64,000 nucleotides of DNA from DATLZU01 sp035573855 (GTDB lineage: Bacteria; Nitrospirota; Nitrospiria; Nitrospirales; Nitrospiraceae): the NCBI GenBank assembly GCA_035573855.1, contig DATLZU010000030.1:1-64000 (forward strand), read 5' to 3'. Below, piece by piece: positions 9,801 to 16,623 of the stretch. The notes below the pieces were generated by a model. It saw only the letters and a list, made by a program, of their open reading frames with translations. It searched no databases and had not been told where the DNA came from. Numbering within the stretch: position 1 is the stretch's first letter; each line of letters starts with the position of its first letter. A program made the translations under genes and the position numbers.

Positions 9801-10687
9801 GCGGAGCCGGGGACGACACGCTGGTGATGGACGCGGAGGATATCCAGGTCGAGGGCGGCGCGGGGTACGACCGGCTGCTGGTGCAAGGGGGCGGGGGCGT
9901 GACCGCGGACCTGGCGACGTTCGAAGAGGTCTATGGCGGGGCCGGCGACGACGTCTTGACCCACAGTGCGCCGGACAGCACGGCGGCGCTGTCTGTGGAG
10001 AGCGGCGCCGGGGACGACCAGGTCACCGGGGCCGCAGGCAACGACTTGATTTACGGCCGGGCGGGGAACGACACCCTGGTGGGCGGGGCGGGCCATGATC
10101 GCCTCTATGGCGAGTATGCGTATGATGTGGGCGACGGCGCGGGCGATGATGTCCTGGATGGCGGCGCCGGTGATGATTACCTGCAGGGCGATGCGGGGAA
10201 CGATACGTTGCTGGGCGGCGAGGGCGATGATCAGCTCATCGGCGGTCCGGGCAACGATACCTTGATCGGCGGCCCGGGCAACGACTCGCTCAATGGCGGG
10301 ACCGGGAATGATTACTACCACTTCGATATGGGATTTGAACAGGACCTCTTGAACGATACGGATGCGATTCCGGGGAACACGGATACCGTGTTGTTCGGGA
10401 CCGGTATCAATCCGCTGGATTTGATCTTGCGTCAAAATGGCAACGATCTGGAGATCGCGCGATACAATTCCACGGATCAACTGACGATCCAGAACTGGTA
10501 CACCGGCGCGTCCTCTCAGACTGAGGTGATCCAAGCCGGCAACGGGCAGCACCTGCTGAACACGCAAGTCGAGCAACTCATTCAGGCCATGGCCGGGTTC
10601 AGCGCCCAGACGGGCCTCACGTGGGAGCAGGCCATCGCCCAACGGCCGGAGGACGTGCAGGCCATCTTGGCCGCCAACTGGCAGTAA
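3896..10687 (+). CDS. Giant RTX exoprotein with N-terminal lipase domain
   Basis: 2263 residues. Residues about 1-240 form an alpha/beta-hydrolase of the lipase class 3 type, with the nucleophile elbow GHSLGG (Ser near 141) and a candidate His in the IHNHR segment near 225. A linker (about 300-435) is shared with the frameshifted paralogue. Then come RTX blocks of GGxGxDxLx nonapeptides (about 440-530, 660-1060, 1360-1400, 1500-1560, 1660-2145) separated by beta domains of the haemolysin-associated type (RFGRGSGxD...IxFADGT). The C-terminus (TEVIQAG...LTWEQAIAQRP) is the usual end of type I secreted RTX proteins. A Shine-Dalgarno GGGAGG lies at 3882-3887. Expected to be a secreted calcium-dependent lipase or esterase; the substrate, and whether it is nutritive or antagonistic, are unknown. 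No dedicated type I ABC transporter is in the window. Confidence 0.9.
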   Translation: MANFISTYFQQAQFSLAAYANLTISMNSNRQAFIDALKLAGFAEALATQFAATYSIVSVSPPNLNGFSAVLFQKNDGSNDRFLAIRGTNDPFDAFTDLVDIGLLGSADIQAQYASLEAFYTQLKDELKLTPAERLIVTGHSLGGFLAQTFTADHADVVSAYTYNAPGIGGSVLQVLEVLGVTPATLNFPNITNVVGQGPSLISGFGTSLGTMERVFIEGSLFDPIHNHRMTTITDALALYDLFAKVDPTVSVADVTRLLKATSATAGTSLETGLDALRKVFQGPTVTSTAVGDRNAYYTNLVVLRDILPAASPYRVDSLVEVASSTVFSQAKAATPDGLAYRYALRELNPFVVQGVEYQALHNQDGSLDLYDATTGQGTWTLVALSDRAELLAEKIAFNQTDGSPASGTLFVDETTGFHNGRGATATQVVIFGDASGNDLIGRAGDDHLYGGAGDDSIQGGEGRDYIEGNDGNDFLLSGGAGNDILLGQQGNDLLDGGVNDDRLDGGLGIDTLKGGPGTDVYYSRSGYGQDIIEDADGLGSIQFDQRQLQGGLRRASDPANTYTSPDGQFRYMLSGTTLTITSPINPGDSLTITQWQNGHLGLRLIEAGALPNYDNGLPTRTEFTREEPDPNNPGQTIPVPVFDDTNNSYTIVGATNNIVHALGGDDTVGSDLGNDQLFGDAGNDTLLGADGHDRLFGGTGNDVLSGDETGAAPGQDVLDGGDGDDQLFGGAGDDELLGGVGDDHLQADEAGVAGNDWLEGGAGSDVLLAGAGNDWLDGGTETDLLKGEDGDDMLYGGDGDWFDELQGGYGNDVLTGGDGNDSLFGDGPNFATAYDASLDGNDSLDGGEGNDFLFGGGGSDFLVGGAGHDWLAGDYTNLLFDTGGHDLLDGGEGDDRLEGGAGDDIIYAGIGDDTLFGDNPNGPTTTGGNDFLDGEEGNDSLRGGKGRDTLYGGLGDDVLFGEEGDDVLDGGAGVDVLDGGTGDDLVHGGAGNDRLFAGQGTDTLFGDEGDDYLNSGNEYLDTGNSVLIGGAGHDIYVVDSAADTVIEEAASGTDTVESFVSYTLPDHVENFLAAANGLIGTGNALDNEMRGSGSATLDGRAGNDTLIDGRTYVFGHGYGVDTIVEHDSSSAPYFPGGVGDAIQFAADVLPGHVRWQRSGEDLMLSLDGTTDQLLIPSFYTVAFNQGTYLLSSNIFLPGAMVTAGGNPYYVAPSQVERVQFADGTVWGPEAFDAPMIGAYHANTYRFGRGSGQDTIIDFDFTSDQVTDLIEMGADVLPSDLTVSRVGDTLTLSIDGTSDRLTVQSHFASVFVRPSFSFSGITVPAYRIEEIRFADGTVWDAAAINSQVRDITGTEVSEFLQGNGNDNTILGLGGDDTLHGQEGDDLLDGGAGDDTLFGGIGADTYLFGRGSGHDTVYDDNFNGAEIDTVRLAPDVTPDEVALQANAENGLVLGITGTSDQLTLRFFLDGPFYEIEQIAFADGTIWDTAAILARATGLLLTGTEDSDYVPGTALNDVLVGLGGNDFLDGREGDDTLRGDAGQDELAGRAGADLLEGGAGHDTYYFNPGDGTDTIVDMAAPGEGNRLVFGEGIAQADLRLTQNPNTLTIRVGTGGEAIQLVNFDPTGANGSLVVETLAFADGSEVALASLLTPTIPGTEGDDVLYGTNDSEIIDALGGNDYAEGRGGNDQVIGGMGHDQLFGNSGDDVLVGGAGNDRLYGEYAYDIGDTPGNDLLDGGEGDDSLTGNGGHDVLLGGAGNDGLAGGDGDDLLDGGPGDDILTGGVGADTLRGGDGDDWLIVDGEDLDVDGGAGSDTVSVQGVRGATLDLATVEQVFGGAGDDLFTNSAPDRLVNLSVEGGGGHDTVIGGAGHDQLFGRAGNDTLVGGAGHDTLGGEYAYDVGDGSGNDVLDGGDGNDTLFGGSGDDLLLGGAGDDALYGDYAGGSGTGNDVLDGGDGDDTLYGNAGADTLLGGAGDDTLVMDAEDIQVEGGAGYDRLLVQGGGGVTADLATFEEVYGGAGDDVLTHSAPDSTAALSVESGAGDDQVTGAAGNDLIYGRAGNDTLVGGAGHDRLYGEYAYDVGDGAGDDVLDGGAGDDYLQGDAGNDTLLGGEGDDQLIGGPGNDTLIGGPGNDSLNGGTGNDYYHFDMGFEQDLLNDTDAIPGNTDTVLFGTGINPLDLILRQNGNDLEIARYNSTDQLTIQNWYTGASSQTEVIQAGNGQHLLNTQVEQLIQAMAGFSAQTGLTWEQAIAQRPEDVQAILAANWQ
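4802..5200 (+). repeat. Near-identical 399-bp block shared with 2497-2895
   Basis: Second member of the block described at 2497-2895. It covers the linker between the lipase domain and the first RTX block of the giant exoprotein. The sharp loss of identity on both sides marks it as a recombination tract. Confidence 0.85.
9040..10200 (+). repeat. Long in-frame tandem repeats within the giant RTX gene
   Basis: The phrase GEYAYDxGD recurs at about 9048, 9570 and 10110, giving periods of about 522 and 540 bases (174 and 180 residues). Each long unit contains RTX nonapeptides, an EDxxVxGGAGxD segment, a DLATxExVxGGAGDD segment and an SAPD segment. The third unit is partial. These super-repeats lie on top of the 27-base nonapeptide periodicity and indicate segmental duplication inside the gene. 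Confidence 0.8.
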
Positions 10688-10701
10688 GCTCACGGGCGGG
10701 G

Positions 10702-11919
10702 ATGCTCTGGCTGGCGCTTCTCTGGGTACTCCTTGCGTGGGGGAGCGCCGCGCCCGCTCTTGTCGCCCAGGACGCCCGCCTTCTCGACCCTCCCGGCGGG
10801 CCATTCGCACTTGATCTTCCGCTCGCCTGCCAAGTCGGCGAGACCTGCTGGGTCGCCAACTACGTGGACGTCGATCCCGGCAACGACGCCAAAGATTTCC
10901 GCTGCCACGGCCGCACGGACGATGCCCATGACGGGACCGATTTTGCGATTCGTGATCGGGCCGTTATGGAGCAAGGCATTCCGGTACTGGCGGGCGCTCC
11001 CGGTGTCGTCCGGCGGGTTCGAGACGGCATGGAGGATCAGCCCATCACCGATGACACCTCACGGGCGCGTATCGCGGGTCGCGAATGCGGCAACGGGGTG
11101 ATGATTGATCATGCGGGCGGCTGGCAGACCCAATACTGCCACCTGCGCCGCGGCAGTGTTCAAGTCAGGGTAGGCGAGCGGGTCGATCGCGGAAGCCAGC
11201 TTGGCCTTGTCGGCCTTTCTGGAAAGACGGAGTTCCCGCACGTGCATGTGACGGTCCGTCATCATGGCCGGGTGGTCGATCCGTTTACCGGGCAATGGGC
11301 GAGCGCCGGCTGCGGACTCGGGGGAAAACCCCTCTGGCGTGATGACGCGCACATTTCGTATGAGGAAGTGGCCCTCTACAATGCCGGCTTCTCAGGAGAG
11401 CCGCCGAACGTGGAGGCGATTCGTGGCGGTCGAAATGAGAACGATCTGCTGTCTTCCGCCGCGAAGGCCTTGGTGCTCTGGGTGGATATCTTTGGCGTCC
11501 AGGCTGGTGACACGATCAGGTTTCGCATCATTGGCCCCGATGGGAAGTTGGTGCTCGACCATGAAACGCGGATTGACCGAACCCAGGCGCGACGCTTTGT
11601 CTTTGCCGGACGAGGTCGGCAGACCGGTGCTTGGCAGGCTGGGTCCTACGTCGGCAAAGTCACGCTCCTCCGAAGCACCGGCGGCCAACAGGGAGAGCAG
11701 AGCGTCACTCGGCGAGTCACTATCGAGTCAGGTCGGACAAAAAGGAAGTCTTCATCACTGTTCCTCTTTCCTGATCTCCGGCAGGTAGCCGGCAGAGAAT
11801 TGAGTGAGGTGCCGGAAACGGTTTTAGGAAAAAGGCCTGTGAGTGTTAACTATCGGGCAAACCATACGGATTTTCAGTCCGAGCGCGTGACCGACCACGA
11901 CGCTCTTCTGAAGGGATAA
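10702..11919 (+). CDS. Secreted M23-family metallopeptidase
   Basis: 405 residues from ATG 10702, 14 bases after the giant exoprotein stop, with a G-rich ribosome-binding sequence just upstream. Residues 1-23 form a signal peptide (hydrophobic core, then ALVAQ). The LytM/M23 domain (about residues 60-210) has the zinc ligands HDGTD and the HVHV motif; M23 enzymes cut peptide bonds in peptidoglycan, although some homologues are inactive. The C-terminal half is a beta-rich domain of unknown role. Its position right after the RTX gene suggests co-transcription, perhaps remodelling of the wall, but M23 enzymes are common and the link is not proven. Confidence 0.85.
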   Translation: MLWLALLWVLLAWGSAAPALVAQDARLLDPPGGPFALDLPLACQVGETCWVANYVDVDPGNDAKDFRCHGRTDDAHDGTDFAIRDRAVMEQGIPVLAGAPGVVRRVRDGMEDQPITDDTSRARIAGRECGNGVMIDHAGGWQTQYCHLRRGSVQVRVGERVDRGSQLGLVGLSGKTEFPHVHVTVRHHGRVVDPFTGQWASAGCGLGGKPLWRDDAHISYEEVALYNAGFSGEPPNVEAIRGGRNENDLLSSAAKALVLWVDIFGVQAGDTIRFRIIGPDGKLVLDHETRIDRTQARRFVFAGRGRQTGAWQAGSYVGKVTLLRSTGGQQGEQSVTRRVTIESGRTKRKSSSLFLFPDLRQVAGRELSEVPETVLGKRPVSVNYRANHTDFQSERVTDHDALLKG

Positions 11920-12021
11920 TCCTACATCTTCTGCGCTTCGTCCGGCACGGGTTCTCAGCTTGCCCGCTCGCAACCCCAATTACCACTGGAGAAATACCGG
12001 CCGATTGATACTCTGCGGCGC

Positions 12022-12037
12022 TGGCACAGCGGTTGCT
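12022..12037 (+). promoter_or_regulatory. Candidate sigma-54 (-24/-12) promoter
   Basis: The sequence TGGCACAGCGGTTGCT matches the sigma-54 consensus TGGCACG-N4-TTGCW with one mismatch and has the required GG-N10-GC spacing (GG at 12023-12024, GC at 12035-12036). The predicted start of transcription is near 12048, about 50 bases ahead of the small gene at 12099. A sigma-54 activator is encoded elsewhere in this window (40716-42128). Confidence 0.6.
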
Positions 12038-12098
12038 GAGTTCCGGAGTGCCGTGTGTACCGCGCGAATCGCACGCTCACGGCGGAGGAGGATGGCCT

Positions 12099-12374
12099 AT
12101 GGCGTTTGCATGGACGTGGCGAGTCTTTCAGGCCTATCGGAAATGGAAGCATGCGACCACTCCCGTGCTGCTGAACACCGAGACCGGGGAGCTGGTCGGA
12201 TTCGATACCTACGCCAAGCCAGGGGAGGGGAACTGGGTGCTGCGCCGCCCGCTGACCTTGCCCGGGAGCACGCTGCCGCTGTTCCTAACCGCGAAACTGT
12301 CCACGGGCAACGAGTCTGCCGCCGGTGAAAGGTGCTCGCACACTTCCGACCAAGGGAAACAAGAGCCTTGCTGA
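12099..12374 (+). CDS. Small protein of unknown function
   Basis: 91 residues, starting MAFAWTWRVFQAYRKWK. The start at 12099 is chosen because a strong Shine-Dalgarno (GGAGGAGG, 12083-12090) lies nine bases upstream; longer in-frame forms lack this. Tryptophan-rich basic N-terminus, then LNTETGELVGFDTYAK, which resembles a short beta hairpin, and a polar cysteine-containing tail. No signal peptide or known domain was recognised. It sits alone behind a sigma-54 promoter match, so it may be a regulated small protein. Confidence 0.6.
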   Translation: MAFAWTWRVFQAYRKWKHATTPVLLNTETGELVGFDTYAKPGEGNWVLRRPLTLPGSTLPLFLTAKLSTGNESAAGERCSHTSDQGKQEPC

Positions 12375-12405
12375 ACAAAGCCCCCCGGGCCAGAGCACCG
12401 GCGCA

Positions 12406-12975
12406 TCATCGCGTCTCCGCCGAGGCGCCTCCGTTACCCGGTTTGCTTTCCTCCGGTTGGTCTTCTTTCCTGTTCGCGAGCAGATAGTCGGCGGCGAATT
12501 GGGCAAGGTGCCGATTGAGCTGATCGAGGACGCTGGTCTTGGCTTTGTCGCGGGTTCCAAACACATACGACTGAAGATCCCAGGCCCGTCCGGCCGTCAG
12601 CAGAGCCGTGTCCTGGAAGACCGCTTTCCGAGTCACTTCGATCGCGATGTGTCCGAAGAATCCCTTGAAGGTGTCCGTCGACGCATCCTGGAGAAACACC
12701 TTGCAATCGATACGGTCCGGACATCCGGGTTCGATCTTCAGGCGCGGCGCGTGGGTCCTCAGTCCGGCCCGGATCGCTTCCCGCAGCACGTCGGTCGTGA
12801 TGCCGAAGGAGTCGCCAACTTCCCAGACGGACGCTTGGACGGACACGCAGTCGAGCCGGCTGAGAAACGGATCGGCAGCGACGGGGTGCGGGATCAACCA
12901 CAGCAGCGCAGAAAGCGTCCACACTGCGCGGCGCGTGTGAACGTGAAATGGCTCGCGGGCGTCCATAGTGCGCAT
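12406..12975 (-). CDS. Exported protein of unknown function
   Basis: 189 residues, convergent with the small gene at 12099. The N-terminus (basic residues, hydrophobic stretch WTLSALLWLIP, then PVAADP) looks like a cleavable signal peptide, so a periplasmic location is likely. The mature part contains three conserved-looking cysteines (LDCVSV, EPGCPDRIDCK) and a charged C-terminal tail. The sequence pattern (ITTDVLREAI...LQDASTDTF...VTRKAVFQD) resembles small periplasmic beta-sandwich proteins but no family was recognised. A start nine bases further in (Met 4) is equally possible. Confidence 0.7.
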   Translation of the reverse strand: MRTMDAREPFHVHTRRAVWTLSALLWLIPHPVAADPFLSRLDCVSVQASVWEVGDSFGITTDVLREAIRAGLRTHAPRLKIEPGCPDRIDCKVFLQDASTDTFKGFFGHIAIEVTRKAVFQDTALLTAGRAWDLQSYVFGTRDKAKTSVLDQLNRHLAQFAADYLLANRKEDQPEESKPGNGGASAETR

Positions 12976-13275
12976 GGGCTCCGTGACCTCACCGGCTCCG
13001 TACCGGTTTTGACGGGGATTCCAACGCTCCTATCGGCGATCTCGATGCCTGACAAGCTAGGCTTCCTTTCTCGCCATGTCAAGCGGGGTCGTCGGATCTG
13101 GCCTGCCGATGCCCACAGCGGGAAACGAATCCCCTTGTAGGAAACGTGTATTTGCAAGACATAAAGGCCGTCCAGCCCTATACTGCCGATAGCCACGCAG
13201 TAGGGAACTCAGAATGCGGCAATCGGGTCGGCGCCGTTTCGAGACGCGTAAGGTCTTCCTCTCCCACGCTTGCCG

Positions 13276-15918
13276 ATGGCCAAATCTCCCGCACAGAAGT
13301 TCGCCGCTCTCGTAGAGCGAGCGCAAACCATGCCATTGGCGGTGATGACCGCTGGGGTTGTGCTGACTGTCGCGCTAATGGCATTGGTCGGCTGGAACGC
13401 CTGGGACGTGTTCGAGCGCATCCGGTCAAGCGCGCGCATCGAAGTGCAGTTCCAGAGACTCAACGGCGATATCGTCTACCTCAATGAAGCGCGGACCATG
13501 TCGGCGCGGATGGCCTTGCTGATGGACGACTTTCAATGGAAGACCCGCTACCGGCGGTTGGAGCCCCAGTTGGCGGGCGTCATTCGGGAGATAGTCGAAC
13601 TGGCGGGCGACACCGATGCTCGAGAACCCGCCGTAGGAATCGATAAGGCGAACCGCAAGCTGGTGGAGATGGAATCCCGTGCGTTCGCGCTGCTAGGGCG
13701 GGGACAGCGCCGGGCCGCCGCGGCGCTGTTGTTCGGCGACGAATATGAGAGGCAAAAACAACACTATGACGAAGCAATCCGGCTGACTGTGGAGACTGTT
13801 CGCGCGCGGATCAGGAACCGATTCATGGAAGTGCAGGGGCAATTCCTGGTTGCCGTCATCGTCTGGGTGATCTGCCTGGTGCTTCTCGTGTCGGCCTGGA
13901 TCACCATTCTGTCTCTCGTGCAGCGATACCATGTGGGCCGAGACCGGACGGAGGCGGAACTTGCGTCGGCACGGCGGCAAGGCCTCTTGATTCTCAACTC
14001 GGTGAATGAAGGCATTCACGGCCTTGATGCCGAGGGACGGATTCTGTTTACCAATCGGGCGGCGGCGACGCTGTTCGGCTATGACGAACACGAACTGATA
14101 GGGAACCAGGCCCACCGACTTATCCATCATCATCATGCGGATGGCCGGGACTATCCATGGGAAGATTGTCCGGCGTTCCGGACGTTGCACGACGGCGAAG
14201 CGCGACAGGTCACGGGCGAGGTCTTTTTCCGCAAGGACGGTAGCAGCTTTCCGATCGAGTACATCTGTTCCCCGATACGGGACGAATCCGGAACGATCAC
14301 CGGCGTGGTCGTGTGCTTTCACGACATTACGGCGCGCAAGCAGGTCGAGCAGCGGCTCCGCGAGAGCGAAGAGCGTTTTCGCCTGCTGGCCAAAGCCACA
14401 AACGATGCCATCTGGGACTGGAATCTGGAGACCAACGAACTCTGGTGGAACGAGGGCTTCGAGGTCCTGTTCGGCTATCGGCGGGACGAGGTGGAGCCGA
14501 CCATCGAATCGTGGACGACCCGCATCCACCCCGACGACTATGATCGCATCGTCCCGGATATTTACCGTGTCATCGACGGCCGCGGCGAACAGTGGTCGGG
14601 GGAATATCGCTTTCGGCGCAAGGACGGCGCCTATGCCTACGTGCTGGACCGCGGCCACGTCATTCGCGATCCGTTCGGCACGGCCGTGCGTATGGTGGGC
14701 GGGATGACGGATCTGACCGAACGGAAGAATCTGGAAGCCCAGTTGCTGCACAGCCAAAAAATGGAAGCCATCGGTCGGCTGGCAGGAGGCGTCGCGCACG
14801 ATTTCAACAATCTGCTGACCGTCATCAACGGGTATTGCGAACTCTTGCTGGAAGACAGCCGTGATGCCAGTCGAGGTCATGTCGAGCAGATCGCGCTGGC
14901 GGCCGAACGGGCCGCGACATTGACCAGCCGCTTGCTGGCGTTCAGCCGGCGCCAAGTCGTGCAGTTCAAGGTGGTGGACCTCAATGCCGTGCTGGAGAAC
15001 GCCCGCAATCTTCTGATCCGGCTTATCGGCGAGCCCATCGAATTGGTCATGGTTTTAGATCAGGCGCTGGGGTGGGTCAAGGCCGATCCCGGCCAGATCG
15101 AGCAGGTCATCATGAACCTGGCAGTCAACGCGCGGGATGCGATGCCGCAGGGCGGGACGTTGGCGATTCGAACCGCCAACCTCGAGCTGGAGAAGCCGGA
15201 CATTCACACGCGGTTTACGGTGCCGCCGGGCTCGTACGTGATGCTCGTGGTGAGCGACACGGGCGTCGGGATGGACGCGGAGACGCAGGCGCGTATTTTC
15301 GAGCCGTTCTTCACAACCAAAGCTCAGGGGGAAGGAACGGGGTTGGGGTTGTCCACGGTGTACGGGATTGTCAAGCAAAGCGAGGGGTATATCCTCGTGG
15401 ACAGCCAACCCGGCCGGGGAGCGACCTTCACGATCTTGCTGCCCCGAGCGGCGGGGGAAGCTGTGACCCCCGAGGGGGTGCCGTCGGAACACCGACCGAT
15501 GCGTGGGCGGGAGACCGTTCTCCTGGTGGAGGACGAGGACATGATCCGCGATCTCGTCCGGCATATTCTCGAAGCGCACGGCTATACCGTCATCGCCGCG
15601 TCGAGGGGGGAGGAAGCGGTGGAGCTCGCGAAACGCCACGACGGTTCGATTGATCTGCTGGTGACCGATGTCGTGATGCCAGGCATGAGTGGGCGGGAGC
15701 TGGCCGATCGGCTTGGCCGCTCCCGCGCGAATCTGCGCGTGCTGTATATGTCGGGGTATACCTACAACGAAATCGGCCGGCACGGTGTACTGGGGTCCGA
15801 TATTGCGTTCATTCAGAAACCATTTGCTCCGGACGGGCTGATGCGAAAGGTGCGTGAGGTTCTGGACGCACCCGTGCCGCGTGAGCATGCCGCTGCCGGG
15901 GGAACACCGGTGCTGTGA
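13276..15918 (+). CDS. Hybrid sensor histidine kinase (2 TM, two PAS, HisKA, HATPase, REC)
   Basis: 880 residues from ATG 13276; a TTG two codons upstream is also in frame. Transmembrane helices at about 20-40 and 190-215 bracket a periplasmic four-helix-type sensor. Two PAS domains follow (NSVNEGIHGLD..., then ATNDAIWDWNLE...), then the phosphoacceptor box GVAHDFNNLL, an HATPase_c domain with DTGVGM and GTGLGLS, and a C-terminal receiver whose Asp is in LLVTDVVMPG. All key residues are present, so it should autophosphorylate and relay to its own receiver. The input signal is unknown and no separate partner regulator lies beside it. Confidence 0.93.
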   Translation: MAKSPAQKFAALVERAQTMPLAVMTAGVVLTVALMALVGWNAWDVFERIRSSARIEVQFQRLNGDIVYLNEARTMSARMALLMDDFQWKTRYRRLEPQLAGVIREIVELAGDTDAREPAVGIDKANRKLVEMESRAFALLGRGQRRAAAALLFGDEYERQKQHYDEAIRLTVETVRARIRNRFMEVQGQFLVAVIVWVICLVLLVSAWITILSLVQRYHVGRDRTEAELASARRQGLLILNSVNEGIHGLDAEGRILFTNRAAATLFGYDEHELIGNQAHRLIHHHHADGRDYPWEDCPAFRTLHDGEARQVTGEVFFRKDGSSFPIEYICSPIRDESGTITGVVVCFHDITARKQVEQRLRESEERFRLLAKATNDAIWDWNLETNELWWNEGFEVLFGYRRDEVEPTIESWTTRIHPDDYDRIVPDIYRVIDGRGEQWSGEYRFRRKDGAYAYVLDRGHVIRDPFGTAVRMVGGMTDLTERKNLEAQLLHSQKMEAIGRLAGGVAHDFNNLLTVINGYCELLLEDSRDASRGHVEQIALAAERAATLTSRLLAFSRRQVVQFKVVDLNAVLENARNLLIRLIGEPIELVMVLDQALGWVKADPGQIEQVIMNLAVNARDAMPQGGTLAIRTANLELEKPDIHTRFTVPPGSYVMLVVSDTGVGMDAETQARIFEPFFTTKAQGEGTGLGLSTVYGIVKQSEGYILVDSQPGRGATFTILLPRAAGEAVTPEGVPSEHRPMRGRETVLLVEDEDMIRDLVRHILEAHGYTVIAASRGEEAVELAKRHDGSIDLLVTDVVMPGMSGRELADRLGRSRANLRVLYMSGYTYNEIGRHGVLGSDIAFIQKPFAPDGLMRKVREVLDAPVPREHAAAGGTPVL

Positions 15919-16616
15919 TGTTTCCCATCCTGCCCGAAGCCGTGACCACCGTGAGCCGCAGCGGGGCGGTTGGCGTGGGCTGGCTTGCGGTCGCCACGCT
16001 GGCTTTGGCGGGTGGCGAGCTGTATCAGACGGTGATGAGCAAGGAACCGAGAGTCTGCGAGACGATGGCAGAGGTGTTGAACCGCGACGCGGAGTGGGAC
16101 GGCAACCTCCGCTATACGCACGACGTCTTTCGGCGCATCGCCTGGACTCCCGTGAAGTTACGCGGGCAGGCGCCCCGTGACGGACGGTGCTCGACGTTGG
16201 AGCAGGCGCGGTTCGACCTGGACAACGACGGCCGGGAAGACCTCGTAATCCGCAGCAGTTTTTGCATGCGCGGCCTGCCCAGCGACAGCCTCTACGTGTT
16301 CCCGCCGGACAGCGAGGTGCTGGAGCAGGCGACCTGGCAGGATCTGAGTCCGCTGCATGCGACCGCCGACAAATTCGAGCGGACGGGCGGAGCCTATGCG
16401 CTGAAGGAGTTGCCCGCCGAGGACACCCGGAGGAACGCAGCGCCACCAGCCGGCGTCTTCACGCTGCGGCCGTTCATCTTTGACCAGATCTCCTATGTCA
16501 GCCTGACGGACGCCCGTCGAGCCTGGATCGTCGTCGCGAAGTATCAGCAACGCGGACGCCTCCAGGATCTCTGTTATTTCCATGCTCCCTCACGGGAGCC
16601 CCGTCCCATCCAATGA
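15918..16616 (+). CDS. Exported protein of unknown function, coupled to the hybrid kinase
   Basis: 232 residues. Its ATG (15918) overlaps the kinase stop codon by one base (TGATG), so translation is likely coupled. The N-terminus has a hydrophobic segment (GVGWLAVATLALAGG) that may be a signal peptide or anchor. A segment FDLDNDGREDLVIR resembles a calcium-binding DxDxDG loop of FG-GAP/EF-type proteins. Coupling to the kinase suggests a periplasmic partner or output of the same system; the function is otherwise unknown. Confidence 0.75.
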   Translation: MFPILPEAVTTVSRSGAVGVGWLAVATLALAGGELYQTVMSKEPRVCETMAEVLNRDAEWDGNLRYTHDVFRRIAWTPVKLRGQAPRDGRCSTLEQARFDLDNDGREDLVIRSSFCMRGLPSDSLYVFPPDSEVLEQATWQDLSPLHATADKFERTGGAYALKELPAEDTRRNAAPPAGVFTLRPFIFDQISYVSLTDARRAWIVVAKYQQRGRLQDLCYFHAPSREPRPIQ

Positions 16617-16623
16617 CGCACGA

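Noticed and set aside
13156..13184. Possible promoter (AAGACA, 17 bases, TATACT) ahead of the hybrid kinase
   Set aside because: The -35 matches only four of six bases; too weak to list.
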